Source: SZAS-103 sp038234715
GTDB taxonomy: Bacteria; Pseudomonadota; Gammaproteobacteria; Xanthomonadales; Xanthomonadaceae
DNA length: 64,000 nucleotides
Assembly: GCA_038234715.1 (NCBI GenBank)
Contig: JBBQTD010000006.1
Location: forward strand, 1 to 64,000
Direction: 5' to 3'
In this document: positions 8,393-16,614 of the stretch, piece by piece
How the letters are laid out: each line of letters begins with the position of its first letter
How positions within the stretch are numbered: the first letter of the stretch is position 1
The notes under the pieces: model-generated
What the model was told of the DNA's origin: nothing
The model's database searches: none
Seen by the model: the letters and a program-made list of their open reading frames with translations, nothing else
Made by a program: the position numbers and the translations under genes

Positions 8393-9516
8393 CGCCCGGC
8401 TCCCGCGACTTGAGCGGCAACGATGTCGATGACGCGATTCATGTCCTGTGTGGCGATATCGTGGTAGCTGGGCAGGTTCACGGAGCGTGGCGACAGGTAG
8501 TGGCTGACGACATGGTCGGGGCACGCAGAGAACATCGGCAGCGACGACAACGGCCAGAAAAAAACCCGTCCATCGATATTGTCAGCCTTGAACGCGGCAA
8601 GCAGGGCTTCTCGATCGAAAGTCGCACCCTCGTCCACGACAACCGTCGGCATCCAGTATCCGTTGACTGTGCCGGCCGGCTCGGGATTCATCCGCACAGG
8701 AAGGCCGCGCAGGCGCTCGGCGTAGTACGCGAAGATGCGCCGCTTTGCCGCGATCAGTTCGTCGGCGCGTTCCATCTGCGCGCATCCGATCGCCGCCTGC
8801 AAGTTGGATATTTTGTACTTGTAACCGAGCATGTCTGGCCAGAACTGCTTCATCTGGCCGCGGGCGCGGCCATGGTTGGAAAGCGTCAGCGCTTTTTCGT
8901 ACAGGGCGACGTCCTGGGTGACGAACATGCCGCCTTCGCCGGTGGTGATCGTCTTGGAGCCATGGAATGAAAACGTCGAGAACGCGCCCATCGCGCCGGC
9001 GTTGATGCCATGCCACTTGGAACCGAGCGCTTCTGCGGCATCCTCGATGATCGGTATGCCATGCCTTGCGCCGATGGCGCGCAGCGCATCCATGTCGCAC
9101 ATGTTGCCGTACAAGTGCACTGCGATGATTGCCTTGGTCCGCGGCGTGATCGCGGCTTCGGCTTTTTCCGGATCGATGCACCAGCTGTCGCGCAACACAT
9201 CCACCAGCACGGGTTTCGCGCCAAGGTAGGTAATGGGCGCGACCGAGGCGATCCAGTTGATGTCGGCGAGAATGACTTCGTCGCCCGCCTGCACTCCCAG
9301 CGCGGCAAGCCCGATGTGCATCGCCCCAGTGCAGCTCGACGTCGCGATTGCGTGCCGCGCGCCAAGATGTCCGCGGAAAGCCTGCTCGAATCGGGCGATG
9401 TATTCGTAGCAGCGTTCGCCCCAGCCGTTCTCCGCCGCGTCCGCCGCGTATCCGGTTTCCAAGGCGGTGATCGACGGCTTGGTGTAGTAGATGCGGCTTT
9501 TTGCTTCGGTATTCAT
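8389..9516 (-). CDS. DegT/DnrJ/EryC1 family PLP-dependent sugar aminotransferase
   Basis: 375 residues from ATG 9516. The open frame extends upstream, but that part is antisense to the methyltransferase gene. Family marks: the start SRIYYTKPSITALETGYAAD, TSSCTGAMHIGLAALGV, the aspartate-bearing EDAAEALGSKWHG, and the PLP lysine in FSFHGSKTITTGEGG (about residue 187). These enzymes aminate keto-sugar nucleotides at C3 or C4, or in a few cases dehydrate or deaminate. The likely substrate is a CDP-4-keto-6-deoxyhexose made by RfbF/RfbG and reshaped by the two genes upstream. It overlaps both neighbours by 4 bases, so the products are made together. Confidence 0.82.
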   Translation of the reverse strand: MNTEAKSRIYYTKPSITALETGYAADAAENGWGERCYEYIARFEQAFRGHLGARHAIATSSCTGAMHIGLAALGVQAGDEVILADINWIASVAPITYLGAKPVLVDVLRDSWCIDPEKAEAAITPRTKAIIAVHLYGNMCDMDALRAIGARHGIPIIEDAAEALGSKWHGINAGAMGAFSTFSFHGSKTITTGEGGMFVTQDVALYEKALTLSNHGRARGQMKQFWPDMLGYKYKISNLQAAIGCAQMERADELIAAKRRIFAYYAERLRGLPVRMNPEPAGTVNGYWMPTVVVDEGATFDREALLAAFKADNIDGRVFFWPLSSLPMFSACPDHVVSHYLSPRSVNLPSYHDIATQDMNRVIDIVAAQVAGAGR

Positions 9517-10736
9517 GACACTTCCAGCTTCGGGATCGTTGTCGCGAATATCGCGCCCCATTCGCGGCTGTAGTGGAGCTGTTCGGAAATCTCCTGTCGG
9601 AGATTCCATGGAAGGATCACGACGACGTCGGGCCTGGATTCGCGGATGCGCGCTTCCGCAACCACCGGGATCCGCGACCCGGGAAGGTAGCGGCCCTGCT
9701 TGTGCGGTGATGCATCCACGACATAGGCGAGCAAGTCCGGTTTGACGCCTGCGTAGTTGAGCAGCGTATTGCCCTTCGCGGCGGCGCCATAACCGACAAC
9801 CTGCTTTCCGGCGCGCTTGCAATCGAGCAGGAATGCGAGGAATCCATTCTTGATTCCATCGGCCACCGACTGGAAACCGCGATAGTAGTTCATGGAGAGC
9901 ATCCCGGCGGCGGATTCCTTCGCCAGCAATGCGGCAACGGCCGCCTTCCCCTCGCGTGCGGCATTCGCGCAGCAAGCCCACAGCCGCAGCGAGCCGCCAT
10001 GCGTCGGCAACTCTTCCACATCCCAGATGCGCAAGCCCTGCGCGGCGAAAACCCGCTGCACCGCATGCAGCGAGAAATAGGAAAAATGCTCGTGGTACAC
10101 GGTATCGAACTGACCTTGCGCAACGAGTTGCAGCAGATGCGGGAACTCGACGGTGACAACTCCATCGGGCGCCAGCACGGCGGCCAGTCCGGCGACGAAG
10201 TCGTTGATGTCCGGAACATGCGCCAGCACGTTGTTCCCGATCACCAGATCGACCGGACGACGGCTGACGACGAACCCGCGCGCGAAGTCTTCGCCGAAAA
10301 AAAACTCGAGGCTTTCGATGCCGCGTTCTCGCGCGGCGGCCGCGGTGCTGGCCGTGGGTTCCACGCCGACGCAGGGAATATCGCGCGTCTTGAGGTACTG
10401 CAGCAGGTAGCCGTCGTTCGACGCGACTTCCATGACCAGGCTGTGCCGATCGAGGCCGAGGCGTTCAACGGCGAGTTCGACATAGTTCTCGGCATGCGCC
10501 AGCCACGTGCGCGAATACGACGAGAAATACACGTAGTCGCTGGAAAACAGCGCGTCGTGCTTCTGCACTTCATCCACCTGCACCAGGAAGCACTCGGAAC
10601 ACGTGAACAGCCGCAACGGGAAATAGGATTCCGGCGCGCCGAGATCGGCGGCGGTCAGGAAGGCATTGGACGGCGGCGCGCTGCCCAGATCGAGGAATAC
10701 ATCGACAAGGTCCGTCTTGCAGAAGCGACATTTCAC
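9513..10736 (-). CDS. NDP-hexose C-methyltransferase, TylC3/NovU type
   Basis: 407 residues from a GTG at 10736, which overlaps the rfbC-like stop (GTGA). The longer frame upstream lies inside that gene and is not used. N-terminal zinc head: VKCRFCKTDL with FTCSECFLV. Middle: SAM-binding motif VMEVASNDGYLLQYL near residue 98. C-terminal: VVGYGAAAKGNTLLNY. This zinc-SAM-Rossmann order is characteristic of sugar 3-C-methyltransferases such as TylC3. The preceding genes supply a CDP-4-keto-6-deoxyhexose and a 3,5-epimerase-like protein, so a branched 3-C-methyl deoxysugar is the likely product. The exact position of methylation is inferred from the family. Confidence 0.8.
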   Translation of the reverse strand: MKCRFCKTDLVDVFLDLGSAPPSNAFLTAADLGAPESYFPLRLFTCSECFLVQVDEVQKHDALFSSDYVYFSSYSRTWLAHAENYVELAVERLGLDRHSLVMEVASNDGYLLQYLKTRDIPCVGVEPTASTAAAARERGIESLEFFFGEDFARGFVVSRRPVDLVIGNNVLAHVPDINDFVAGLAAVLAPDGVVTVEFPHLLQLVAQGQFDTVYHEHFSYFSLHAVQRVFAAQGLRIWDVEELPTHGGSLRLWACCANAAREGKAAVAALLAKESAAGMLSMNYYRGFQSVADGIKNGFLAFLLDCKRAGKQVVGYGAAAKGNTLLNYAGVKPDLLAYVVDASPHKQGRYLPGSRIPVVAEARIRESRPDVVVILPWNLRQEISEQLHYSREWGAIFATTIPKLEVS

Positions 10737-11284
10737 AGGAGCACCCCGGCGAAATCGTCGTCGATCGGAGCATAGCCGCGATCCCTGTTCGAGAGCATGG
10801 TCACCGCCTGCGGCCACTCGATCGCGAGCCTCGGGTCATCGTGGAGCACGCCCTTTTCGCAAGCCGGCATCCATGCCGCCGTATGCATGTAAAGCAACTG
10901 GACTTCGTCGGTCAGCGCCTGGAAACCATGTGCGCACCCTTCGGGAATGAAAAACGCGCGATTGTCGTCCTCAGCAAGCTCGATCGCATGCCACTTCAGG
11001 AACGTTGTCGAACCGGCGCGAAGATCAACCGCAACATCGAACACGCGTCCACGCAGGCATCGAATGAACTTGGCCTCCGCTGCAGGCGGCACCTGGTAAT
11101 GCAAACCGCGCACCGCGCCGCGTCCCTTCGTTTCCGAAAGATTGATCTGGGTAAAATGCAGGCCGGGGCGAACCGGCGAAAGTTCGGTTTCGCAGAACAG
11201 GCGCGTGAAGCGGCCGCGCGCGTCGGCTGTGCCCGTGGTGCGGATTTCGTAGAGCCCGCGCAGCGGAGTCGGATCGATCTTCAT
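10733..11284 (-). CDS. rfbC: RmlC-like sugar-nucleotide 3,5-epimerase
   Basis: 183 residues from ATG 11284, overlapping the rfbG stop (ATGA). It matches the dTDP-4-dehydrorhamnose 3,5-epimerase cupin family: DARGRFTRLFCETE, then RGLHYQVPPAAEAKFIRC with the catalytic-type His-Tyr, VDLRAGSTTFLKWHAIEL, and FFIPEGCAHGFQAL. There is no rmlA, rmlB or rmlD nearby. Instead it follows CDP-glucose genes, so it probably acts on a CDP-4-keto-6-deoxy sugar, possibly only at C3 or C5. The rfbC symbol gives the family, not a proven dTDP-rhamnose role. Confidence 0.75.
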   Translation of the reverse strand: MKIDPTPLRGLYEIRTTGTADARGRFTRLFCETELSPVRPGLHFTQINLSETKGRGAVRGLHYQVPPAAEAKFIRCLRGRVFDVAVDLRAGSTTFLKWHAIELAEDDNRAFFIPEGCAHGFQALTDEVQLLYMHTAAWMPACEKGVLHDDPRLAIEWPQAVTMLSNRDRGYAPIDDDFAGVLL

Positions 11285-12387
11285 GCGGTCCACGCGAGAC
11301 CTGCGCGTCGGGCCGTATCGACATAGGCCATGAGGTCGTCCGCGCTCAGGACCTTGCCGCATTCGTGGAACGCGCGATACCAGGCGCAGGTTCGCGCAAG
11401 CGCTGTGTCGATATCCCATGCCGGGCGCCACCCAAGTCGCCGTTTCGCCTTGTCGCAATCCAGTCGCAGGATGGCCGCCTCGTGCGGATGCGATCGGCCA
11501 TCGTGTTCGATGCGCAGCGCCGGCCATTCCCTGCCAAGACGCGAGGCAATCTCGCTGACCGTGAGTTCGCCATTGGCGCCCGGTCCGAAATTCCAGGCCT
11601 GTGCGAAATCACCGCTCTCAATCAGCATGCGGCCGAGCTGGAGATATCCCGAAAGCGGCTCCAATACATGCTGCCATGGGCGCGTCGCGGCGGGATTGCG
11701 GATCTTCAGCGGCTCGCCCGCGACGCCTGCGCGGACGAGATCCGGCACGAGCCGATCCTGCGCCCAATCACCGCCACCGATCACGTTGCCGGCGCGCGCG
11801 GTGGCCACACGGACCGCGAGGCCACTACCATCGTCGTTTTTGAAGAAACTCTTGCGGTAGCAATCCGACACCAGCTCGGCGCAGGCCTTGGAACTGCTGT
11901 ACGGGTCGTGCCCGCCCAGCGGATCGGTTTCCCGATAACCGGAGTGGCTGTCGCGTTCGGCATAGACCTTGTCGGTCGTCGCGTTGACCAGCACGCGCAC
12001 CGAAGGGCAGGCGCGGACGGCTTCGAACAGGTTGACCAAGCCCATCACGTTGGTGTCGAAGGTCTCGACCGGCTGGCGATAACTGGCCCGCACCAGCGGC
12101 TGCGCGGCGAGGTGGAAAACGATTTCGGGCCGGGACCGTTTCACCACGTCGCTGACAGCGGCATGGTTGCGCAGATCCACGCGATGGTCGGCTACGTCAT
12201 CGAAGTCGAGCAGGTTCCAGTGTGCGGGGTTCGTGTCGGGATCGAGCGCCAGCCCCGAGACCTGCGCACCCATCGCACGCAGCCACATGACCAGCCAGGA
12301 GCCCTTGAAACCGGTGTGCCCGGTGACCAGTACGCGGCGACCCGGGTAAGTGCCCGCGAACAGTCGGGTCAGTCCCAGACCTTCCAC
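11281..12387 (-). CDS. rfbG: CDP-glucose 4,6-dehydratase
   Basis: 368 residues from GTG 12387, which has GGGAG upstream and overlaps rfbF by 19 bases. It is an extended short-chain dehydrogenase. A nucleotide-binding VLVTGHTGFKGSWLV is near the start, followed by VFHLAAQPLVRASY and NATTDKVYAE, and the catalytic YSSSK has the typical Y-x3-K. The FKGSWL and KVYAE signatures are specific to CDP-glucose rather than dTDP-glucose dehydratases. It makes CDP-4-keto-6-deoxy-D-glucose, the branch point for the downstream sugar-modifying enzymes. The much longer open frame seen upstream is antisense or out-of-frame read-through of rfbF. Confidence 0.9.
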   Translation of the reverse strand: MEGLGLTRLFAGTYPGRRVLVTGHTGFKGSWLVMWLRAMGAQVSGLALDPDTNPAHWNLLDFDDVADHRVDLRNHAAVSDVVKRSRPEIVFHLAAQPLVRASYRQPVETFDTNVMGLVNLFEAVRACPSVRVLVNATTDKVYAERDSHSGYRETDPLGGHDPYSSSKACAELVSDCYRKSFFKNDDGSGLAVRVATARAGNVIGGGDWAQDRLVPDLVRAGVAGEPLKIRNPAATRPWQHVLEPLSGYLQLGRMLIESGDFAQAWNFGPGANGELTVSEIASRLGREWPALRIEHDGRSHPHEAAILRLDCDKAKRRLGWRPAWDIDTALARTCAWYRAFHECGKVLSADDLMAYVDTARRAGLAWTA

Positions 12388-13139
12388 GGCGCGCTCCCGC
12401 TCTGCCACATCTCTTCCAGCCTGGTCTTGTCGCGCAGGGTGTCCATCGGCTGCCAGAAACCGCCGTGGGTGAAGGCGGACAACTGGCCATCGCGCGCGAG
12501 TCCTTCCAGCGGCTCGCGTTCCCATATGCTGTCGTCGTCTTCGATGTACTTCAACACACCCGGCTCCAGTACGAAGAAGCCACCGTTGATCCAGGTGCCA
12601 TCGCCCTGCGGCTTTTCGGTGAAACGGGTGATCCGGGTTCCTTCGATGTCGAGCGCACCGAAGCGGCCTGGCGGTTGCACCGCGCTTACCGTGGCCAAGG
12701 TCCCGCGCTCGCGATGGAAAGCCAGTTCGCTCCGAATGTCGATGTTCGACAGCCCGTCGCCGTAGGTGAAGCAGAACGTGCCGTCGCCGAGGAATTCGCC
12801 GACGCGCTTCAGGCGTCCGCCGGTCTGGGTATGATCGCCCGTATCCACGAGGGTGACCCGCCACGGCTCGGCATGCCGGTGATGTACCTGGATCTCGTTG
12901 CGGGCCAGGTCGAACGTCACATCGGAGGTATGAAGGAAGTAGTTGGCGAAATATTCCTTCACCATGTAGCCCTTGTAGCCGAGGCAAATGATGAATTCGT
13001 TGATTCCGTGGTGGGAGTACGTCTTGAGGATGTGCCACAACACGGGCTTGCCGCCGATCTCGATCATCGGCTTGGGCCGCAACGCGGTCTCTTCGCTGAT
13101 ACGCGTACCAAGCCCTCCCGCGAGGATCACTGCCTTCAT
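12369..13139 (-). CDS. rfbF: Glucose-1-phosphate cytidylyltransferase
   Basis: 256 residues, normal for the family. It is a nucleotidyltransferase with the start MKAVILAGGLGTRI, then RPKPMIEIGGKPVLWHILK and YGDGLSNIDI near the metal site, and WINGGFFVLEP. It condenses CTP and glucose-1-phosphate to CDP-glucose, the substrate of RfbG encoded next. The short gap upstream (148 bases to the flippase-like gene) carries no clear terminator, so it may be co-transcribed with that gene. Confidence 0.92.
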   Translation of the reverse strand: MKAVILAGGLGTRISEETALRPKPMIEIGGKPVLWHILKTYSHHGINEFIICLGYKGYMVKEYFANYFLHTSDVTFDLARNEIQVHHRHAEPWRVTLVDTGDHTQTGGRLKRVGEFLGDGTFCFTYGDGLSNIDIRSELAFHRERGTLATVSAVQPPGRFGALDIEGTRITRFTEKPQGDGTWINGGFFVLEPGVLKYIEDDDSIWEREPLEGLARDGQLSAFTHGGFWQPMDTLRDKTRLEEMWQSGSAPWKVWD

Positions 13140-13287
13140 GCCCGCATATCCCTGGTGAGTGGTCGCATTGGACCCTGTAGCTGGCAGCGGGCTCGTGAAA
13201 GACGCACGGGTGCGCCGGGCTGAACCGCCTGACCGGCGGCCATGTGCAAAGGACCTTCCCGATTAGAGCCGAGCGTCAAAGAATGTG

Positions 13288-14166
13288 TCAAGGCGCGCAC
13301 ACACGCGAGGTCCTTCGGAGATACCGCACGACGAGCAGTGTGCTGAAGCCCAGCATGTCGGCAGCGAGAATCGCAACCCGAAAGCCCGCTGCGAGGACCG
13401 CCGCACCCGCAAAAGTCAGTGCGCCTTGCAGGAAGAGGCCGGCCACGGACTCGAACACGCCGAGGCCCTGCGGCGCGAAGATGCTGACGAACCCGGCAAC
13501 CCAGGCCAGCAGGTAGACACCATAGATCTGCAACACGGGCACGCTTGCGCGAGCCGAGGGAAAAGCGGACCAGTACCCGAAAAAAGCGGTTGCAGCGACA
13601 ATCCAGAATGTCGCGGTGACGGCAAGGAGTTTCAGGTAAGTGCCGACCGCGAATTTTCGTGGTGTTTTCAGACGTCGGTGGCGCAACATCACAGGCAGGC
13701 ACGTGAACAACAGCAGCCCCACCAGGACGGCCGCTAGCTTCGGCCAGCTGGTTCCGCCGGACATGCACAGGCACAGCCCGCCCAGGGTCAACGCAACTGC
13801 GACCGGAACCAGGTTTTCCAGCAACACCATGATCGACAGCTGGGATCGATTGACTCCAAGGTGATGCAGGTCCATCACCCGCGAAACGGTATGCCAGATT
13901 CCGCCGGGCAGGTAACGCGCAGGTAGCCGCCCGACATGGATGCCCAACAACCGCAGATAGCCAACCTCCGCGCCGACCTCGCGCAGGACTATCCAGCTGA
14001 ACACCGGGGTGAGCAGGTGCAGCAACGCCCAAAGGACGACTGTAACAATCAATGGCAGGGGATCGGTGCTGCCGAGGACCGTGACGAACACGGCGCGTGC
14101 GCGCCAGCCTGCGAAAAGAAGGAAAACCAGCGCCGCTGGAGTAAACAGCCAGCGCGACATGGCCAT
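13288..14166 (-). CDS. Lysylphosphatidylglycerol synthase TM region / UPF0104 family membrane protein
   Basis: About 292 residues with roughly eight hydrophobic segments. The family signature is FAPQGLGVFESVAGLFLQG near the C-terminus, plus RYLPGGIWHTVSRV in an early loop. These integral membrane proteins sit in glycan, hopanoid and aminoacyl-lipid loci and are generally thought to be lipid flippase-like, though the function of stand-alone members is mostly unproven. Here it may handle a polyprenyl-linked glycan intermediate. The start is uncertain: ATG 14166 leaves a clean 43-base gap after the glycosyltransferase, while ATG 14235 would overlap it, and neither has a strong ribosome binding site. 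Confidence 0.65.
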   Translation of the reverse strand: MAMSRWLFTPAALVFLLFAGWRARAVFVTVLGSTDPLPLIVTVVLWALLHLLTPVFSWIVLREVGAEVGYLRLLGIHVGRLPARYLPGGIWHTVSRVMDLHHLGVNRSQLSIMVLLENLVPVAVALTLGGLCLCMSGGTSWPKLAAVLVGLLLFTCLPVMLRHRRLKTPRKFAVGTYLKLLAVTATFWIVAATAFFGYWSAFPSARASVPVLQIYGVYLLAWVAGFVSIFAPQGLGVFESVAGLFLQGALTFAGAAVLAAGFRVAILAADMLGFSTLLVVRYLRRTSRVCAP

Positions 14167-14209
14167 CGTGCGCCTGGCCAGATGGCCTGCGGTTGTGAGG
14201 TTCAAGAAC

Positions 14210-15061
14210 TCACCCGACCCGTCCGCGCCGTCCATCCATGCGGCGCAACGGAAACGACGCGATCAGCGCCAGAATTACCGCCAGCTTGTCGATTCGCCGC
14301 AGTTGCGAACACCTGACCACGCGGATGAGCGCCAGCGGCAACTGCAGCAACGGGAACATCCTCTCGAAGCGCGACTTGCTGATAGCGACGGTGGGCGACG
14401 CGTAGCGCTTGAGCTTGTCGCCATAGGTCAGTTCCACCCGGGACTCGCGCCTGGACCAGGTGGCCTTGGCAGCGAGCAGGAAATCGCCGCGCAGGGCGAG
14501 ATCGGCTAGCAGCACGAGGTCGCCGCCGGTCACGTTCACGAGTGGCAGGCAGGCGCGCAATTGTGCAGTGCGGATAAGCCCCACAACGGGGTGCATGTTG
14601 CCCCAGAAGATGGTGAACAGACGCGCGATCGGGGTCAGGCCGCGCGTATCGGTCGAGCCGGAAGAACGCGGCAGCGGCTCGCCTTCGGCGCCAATCCAGA
14701 GTGACCCGCCAGATGCAATGCAGGCTCCTCCGTTGGCCTCAAGCAGGTTGACACACTCCGAAACAAGGTTCGGCGTCCACAGGTCGTGTCCTGCGGCCCA
14801 CATGAAATACTGTCCCTGCGCCATGTCCAGCGCGCGCTCGAAGTTGGCGTTCACACCGCGATTCGTGGTGGAACGCGCAATCCGGATCCTTGCATCCTCG
14901 GCCGCATGGCGTTCGCAGATTTGCAGTGTGCCATCGGTCGACGCATTGTCCGAGATCACGATCTCGAGATTGGGATAGTCCTGGCCCCGCAGCGAAGCGA
15001 GGCTGGCGTCAAGAAAGCGCTCCTCGTTGTAGAGCGGCATTCCGATGCTGACCAACGGCAT
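14210..15061 (-). CDS. Family 2 glycosyltransferase
   Basis: 283 residues from ATG 15061. A GTG at 15127 is in frame, but the protein family begins at MPLVSIGMPLYNEERF. GT2 marks are the nucleotide-binding strand IVISDNASTDGT (near residue 40) and the acceptor region. The usual DxD metal motif is not clear at the expected place, where the sequence reads GQYFMWAAGHDLW, so metal binding may be atypical or use the single aspartate. The C-terminus is basic and amphipathic, suggesting association with the membrane. It probably transfers one sugar to a lipid-linked glycan. Donor and acceptor are unknown. Confidence 0.7.
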   Translation of the reverse strand: MPLVSIGMPLYNEERFLDASLASLRGQDYPNLEIVISDNASTDGTLQICERHAAEDARIRIARSTTNRGVNANFERALDMAQGQYFMWAAGHDLWTPNLVSECVNLLEANGGACIASGGSLWIGAEGEPLPRSSGSTDTRGLTPIARLFTIFWGNMHPVVGLIRTAQLRACLPLVNVTGGDLVLLADLALRGDFLLAAKATWSRRESRVELTYGDKLKRYASPTVAISKSRFERMFPLLQLPLALIRVVRCSQLRRIDKLAVILALIASFPLRRMDGRRGRVG

Positions 15062-15281
15062 GTCGGTACGCCGAGAATGGTTCGCTGGTTCAAGAACCGC
15101 GCGGTCGCCAGCGACGCTGACGATCACGCTGCACCTGTCGCGCTGGCAGCCCAGCCAACCTGCGCACCGTGTCGATCCGGGCCATCATCAAGCGCCCGGT
15201 TGCTGGCGCCTGCCGGGCTGGATGGGCGACCACCATCACCATGTGACCGGCGACGGTTCCTGTGTTCGACCGGAGGTTTCC

Positions 15282-16154
15282 TCATGAGTCGCGCGCGTTC
15301 GCACCGCGTTGGTAGGTCAATACGCAAATCTGCTCGGAAATGAGTCCGATCAGGAACACGATTACCGAGGCGCTGAACAGCAGCATGCTCATGTTGGTGA
15401 AGCGGTGCGAGGTCAGGAAGGTGTACGCGTAGTAGCCCAATCCGGTCAGGAAGAATGCCAATCCGATCGGCGCGAACAACTTGACCGGCGAAAACAGGGT
15501 CGCGATCTTGAAGATGATCAGCAGGAAGCGCACCCCATCACGCAACGGGCGAATGTGGCTCTTGCCGACCCTCTGCTTGACGTGCACTGGTACGTAAGCA
15601 ACCGGATAGGCGCTGCGGAAGAAAGCCATCGTGATCGTTGTCGGGTAAGAGAACCCGTTCGGCAACAGGTGCAGGAACTCGCGAAACTTGTCGGCACGCA
15701 CCGCTCGAAACCCGGAAGTAAGGTCGCGGATCTCGTGTCCGGTCATCCAGCTGGAAAGCCAGTTGTAGAAACCGTTGGCAAGGCCCCGGCTGCGACTGGC
15801 TTGGCCATCGCCGTCGCGCGCCGCGACGACCATGTCGAAACCCTCGTCGAGTTTCGACAGCAATGCGGCGATGTTTTCGGGTTCATGCTGTGCATCGGCG
15901 TCCATGAACACAATCAGCCGACCGTGCGCCGCCGCCGCACCGCGCTTGATCGCAGCCCCGTTGCCCATGCTGTAGGGCGAACTGAGGACGCGCACGCCTG
16001 CGTCCCTGCCCACTTGCGCCGTGGCATCGGTCGATCCATCATCGACAAGCACGACGTCGGCGTCGGGGTACCGGCAGACAAGCTTCGGCAATAGAACAGC
16101 CAGCCCGGCCTCCTCGTTCTTGGCCGGCATGACGATGCTCAGCTCCTTTTCCAC
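15282..16154 (-). CDS. Dolichol-phosphate-mannose-synthase-like family 2 glycosyltransferase
   Basis: 290 residues from GTG 16154, which has AAGGGG six bases upstream. The N-terminal catalytic GT2 domain has MPAKNEEAGL, VLVDDGSTD and the metal-binding FMDADAQHEPE, then DLTSGFRAVR. Two C-terminal hydrophobic segments (LFAPIGLAFFLTGLGYYAY and SMLLFSASVIVFLIGLI) anchor it in the membrane. Such enzymes charge polyprenyl phosphate with a sugar. That product is the kind of donor GT-C transferases use, so it could feed the two membrane proteins at 408-4275. It is the first gene of the minus-strand cluster, so the cluster promoter probably lies just upstream. Confidence 0.78.
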   Translation of the reverse strand: MEKELSIVMPAKNEEAGLAVLLPKLVCRYPDADVVLVDDGSTDATAQVGRDAGVRVLSSPYSMGNGAAIKRGAAAAHGRLIVFMDADAQHEPENIAALLSKLDEGFDMVVAARDGDGQASRSRGLANGFYNWLSSWMTGHEIRDLTSGFRAVRADKFREFLHLLPNGFSYPTTITMAFFRSAYPVAYVPVHVKQRVGKSHIRPLRDGVRFLLIIFKIATLFSPVKLFAPIGLAFFLTGLGYYAYTFLTSHRFTNMSMLLFSASVIVFLIGLISEQICVLTYQRGANARDS

Positions 16155-16614
16155 GCATGTCCCCTTTTGGTATCTGCGCCTAGCCTAGCGCAGCCGCAGG
16201 TTACTCGTCGCAATCGCACCGCGTCCATCGATCCAGGCCGATCATCGCTGCCTGGGACCACGCGAATTGCGGGGCCGACCGATCAAGCTGATTTGACGCG
16301 CTTGTGCCCGTGTCGCAGCTGAACCGGATTCGAGGCCGACTGAATCTTCCTTCGGCGCGATTGAAGGTATTTCCCCAATCGAATGCCGCGCGTTCGATCG
16401 AACCATTTTCCCTTCGCCTGCCGACGCCTGTTCTCCACCCGCATGTCCGCCTTTTTTACCGGAATTGGGCTCCGCTGCACGCAAGGTGCACGTGCGACCG
16501 GCCGCGACTGCGTCTGGCTGCAGCCGGTGGGCCAGCGACCGCGCCCTCAGCACGGACTACTTCCACAGGCGAATTTGCGGTAGATTCAGCAATAGCTCCG
16601 GACGTGGGGGACGG
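16155..16614. other. Divergent intergenic region between the glycan cluster and pilB
   Basis: 460 bases between diverging genes, so it should hold promoters in both directions. A minus-strand frame of 103 codons exists (16242-16553), but its product is Arg/Ala/Gly-rich and I do not recognise it. I found no convincing sigma54 (GG-N10-GC) or sigma70 pair for pilB. GGGG eight bases before the pilB ATG is its ribosome binding site. No RNA gene or repeat was seen. Confidence 0.5.

Noticed and set aside
16155..16614. Sigma54 promoter for pilB
   Set aside because: No GG-N10-GC pair was found in the region.
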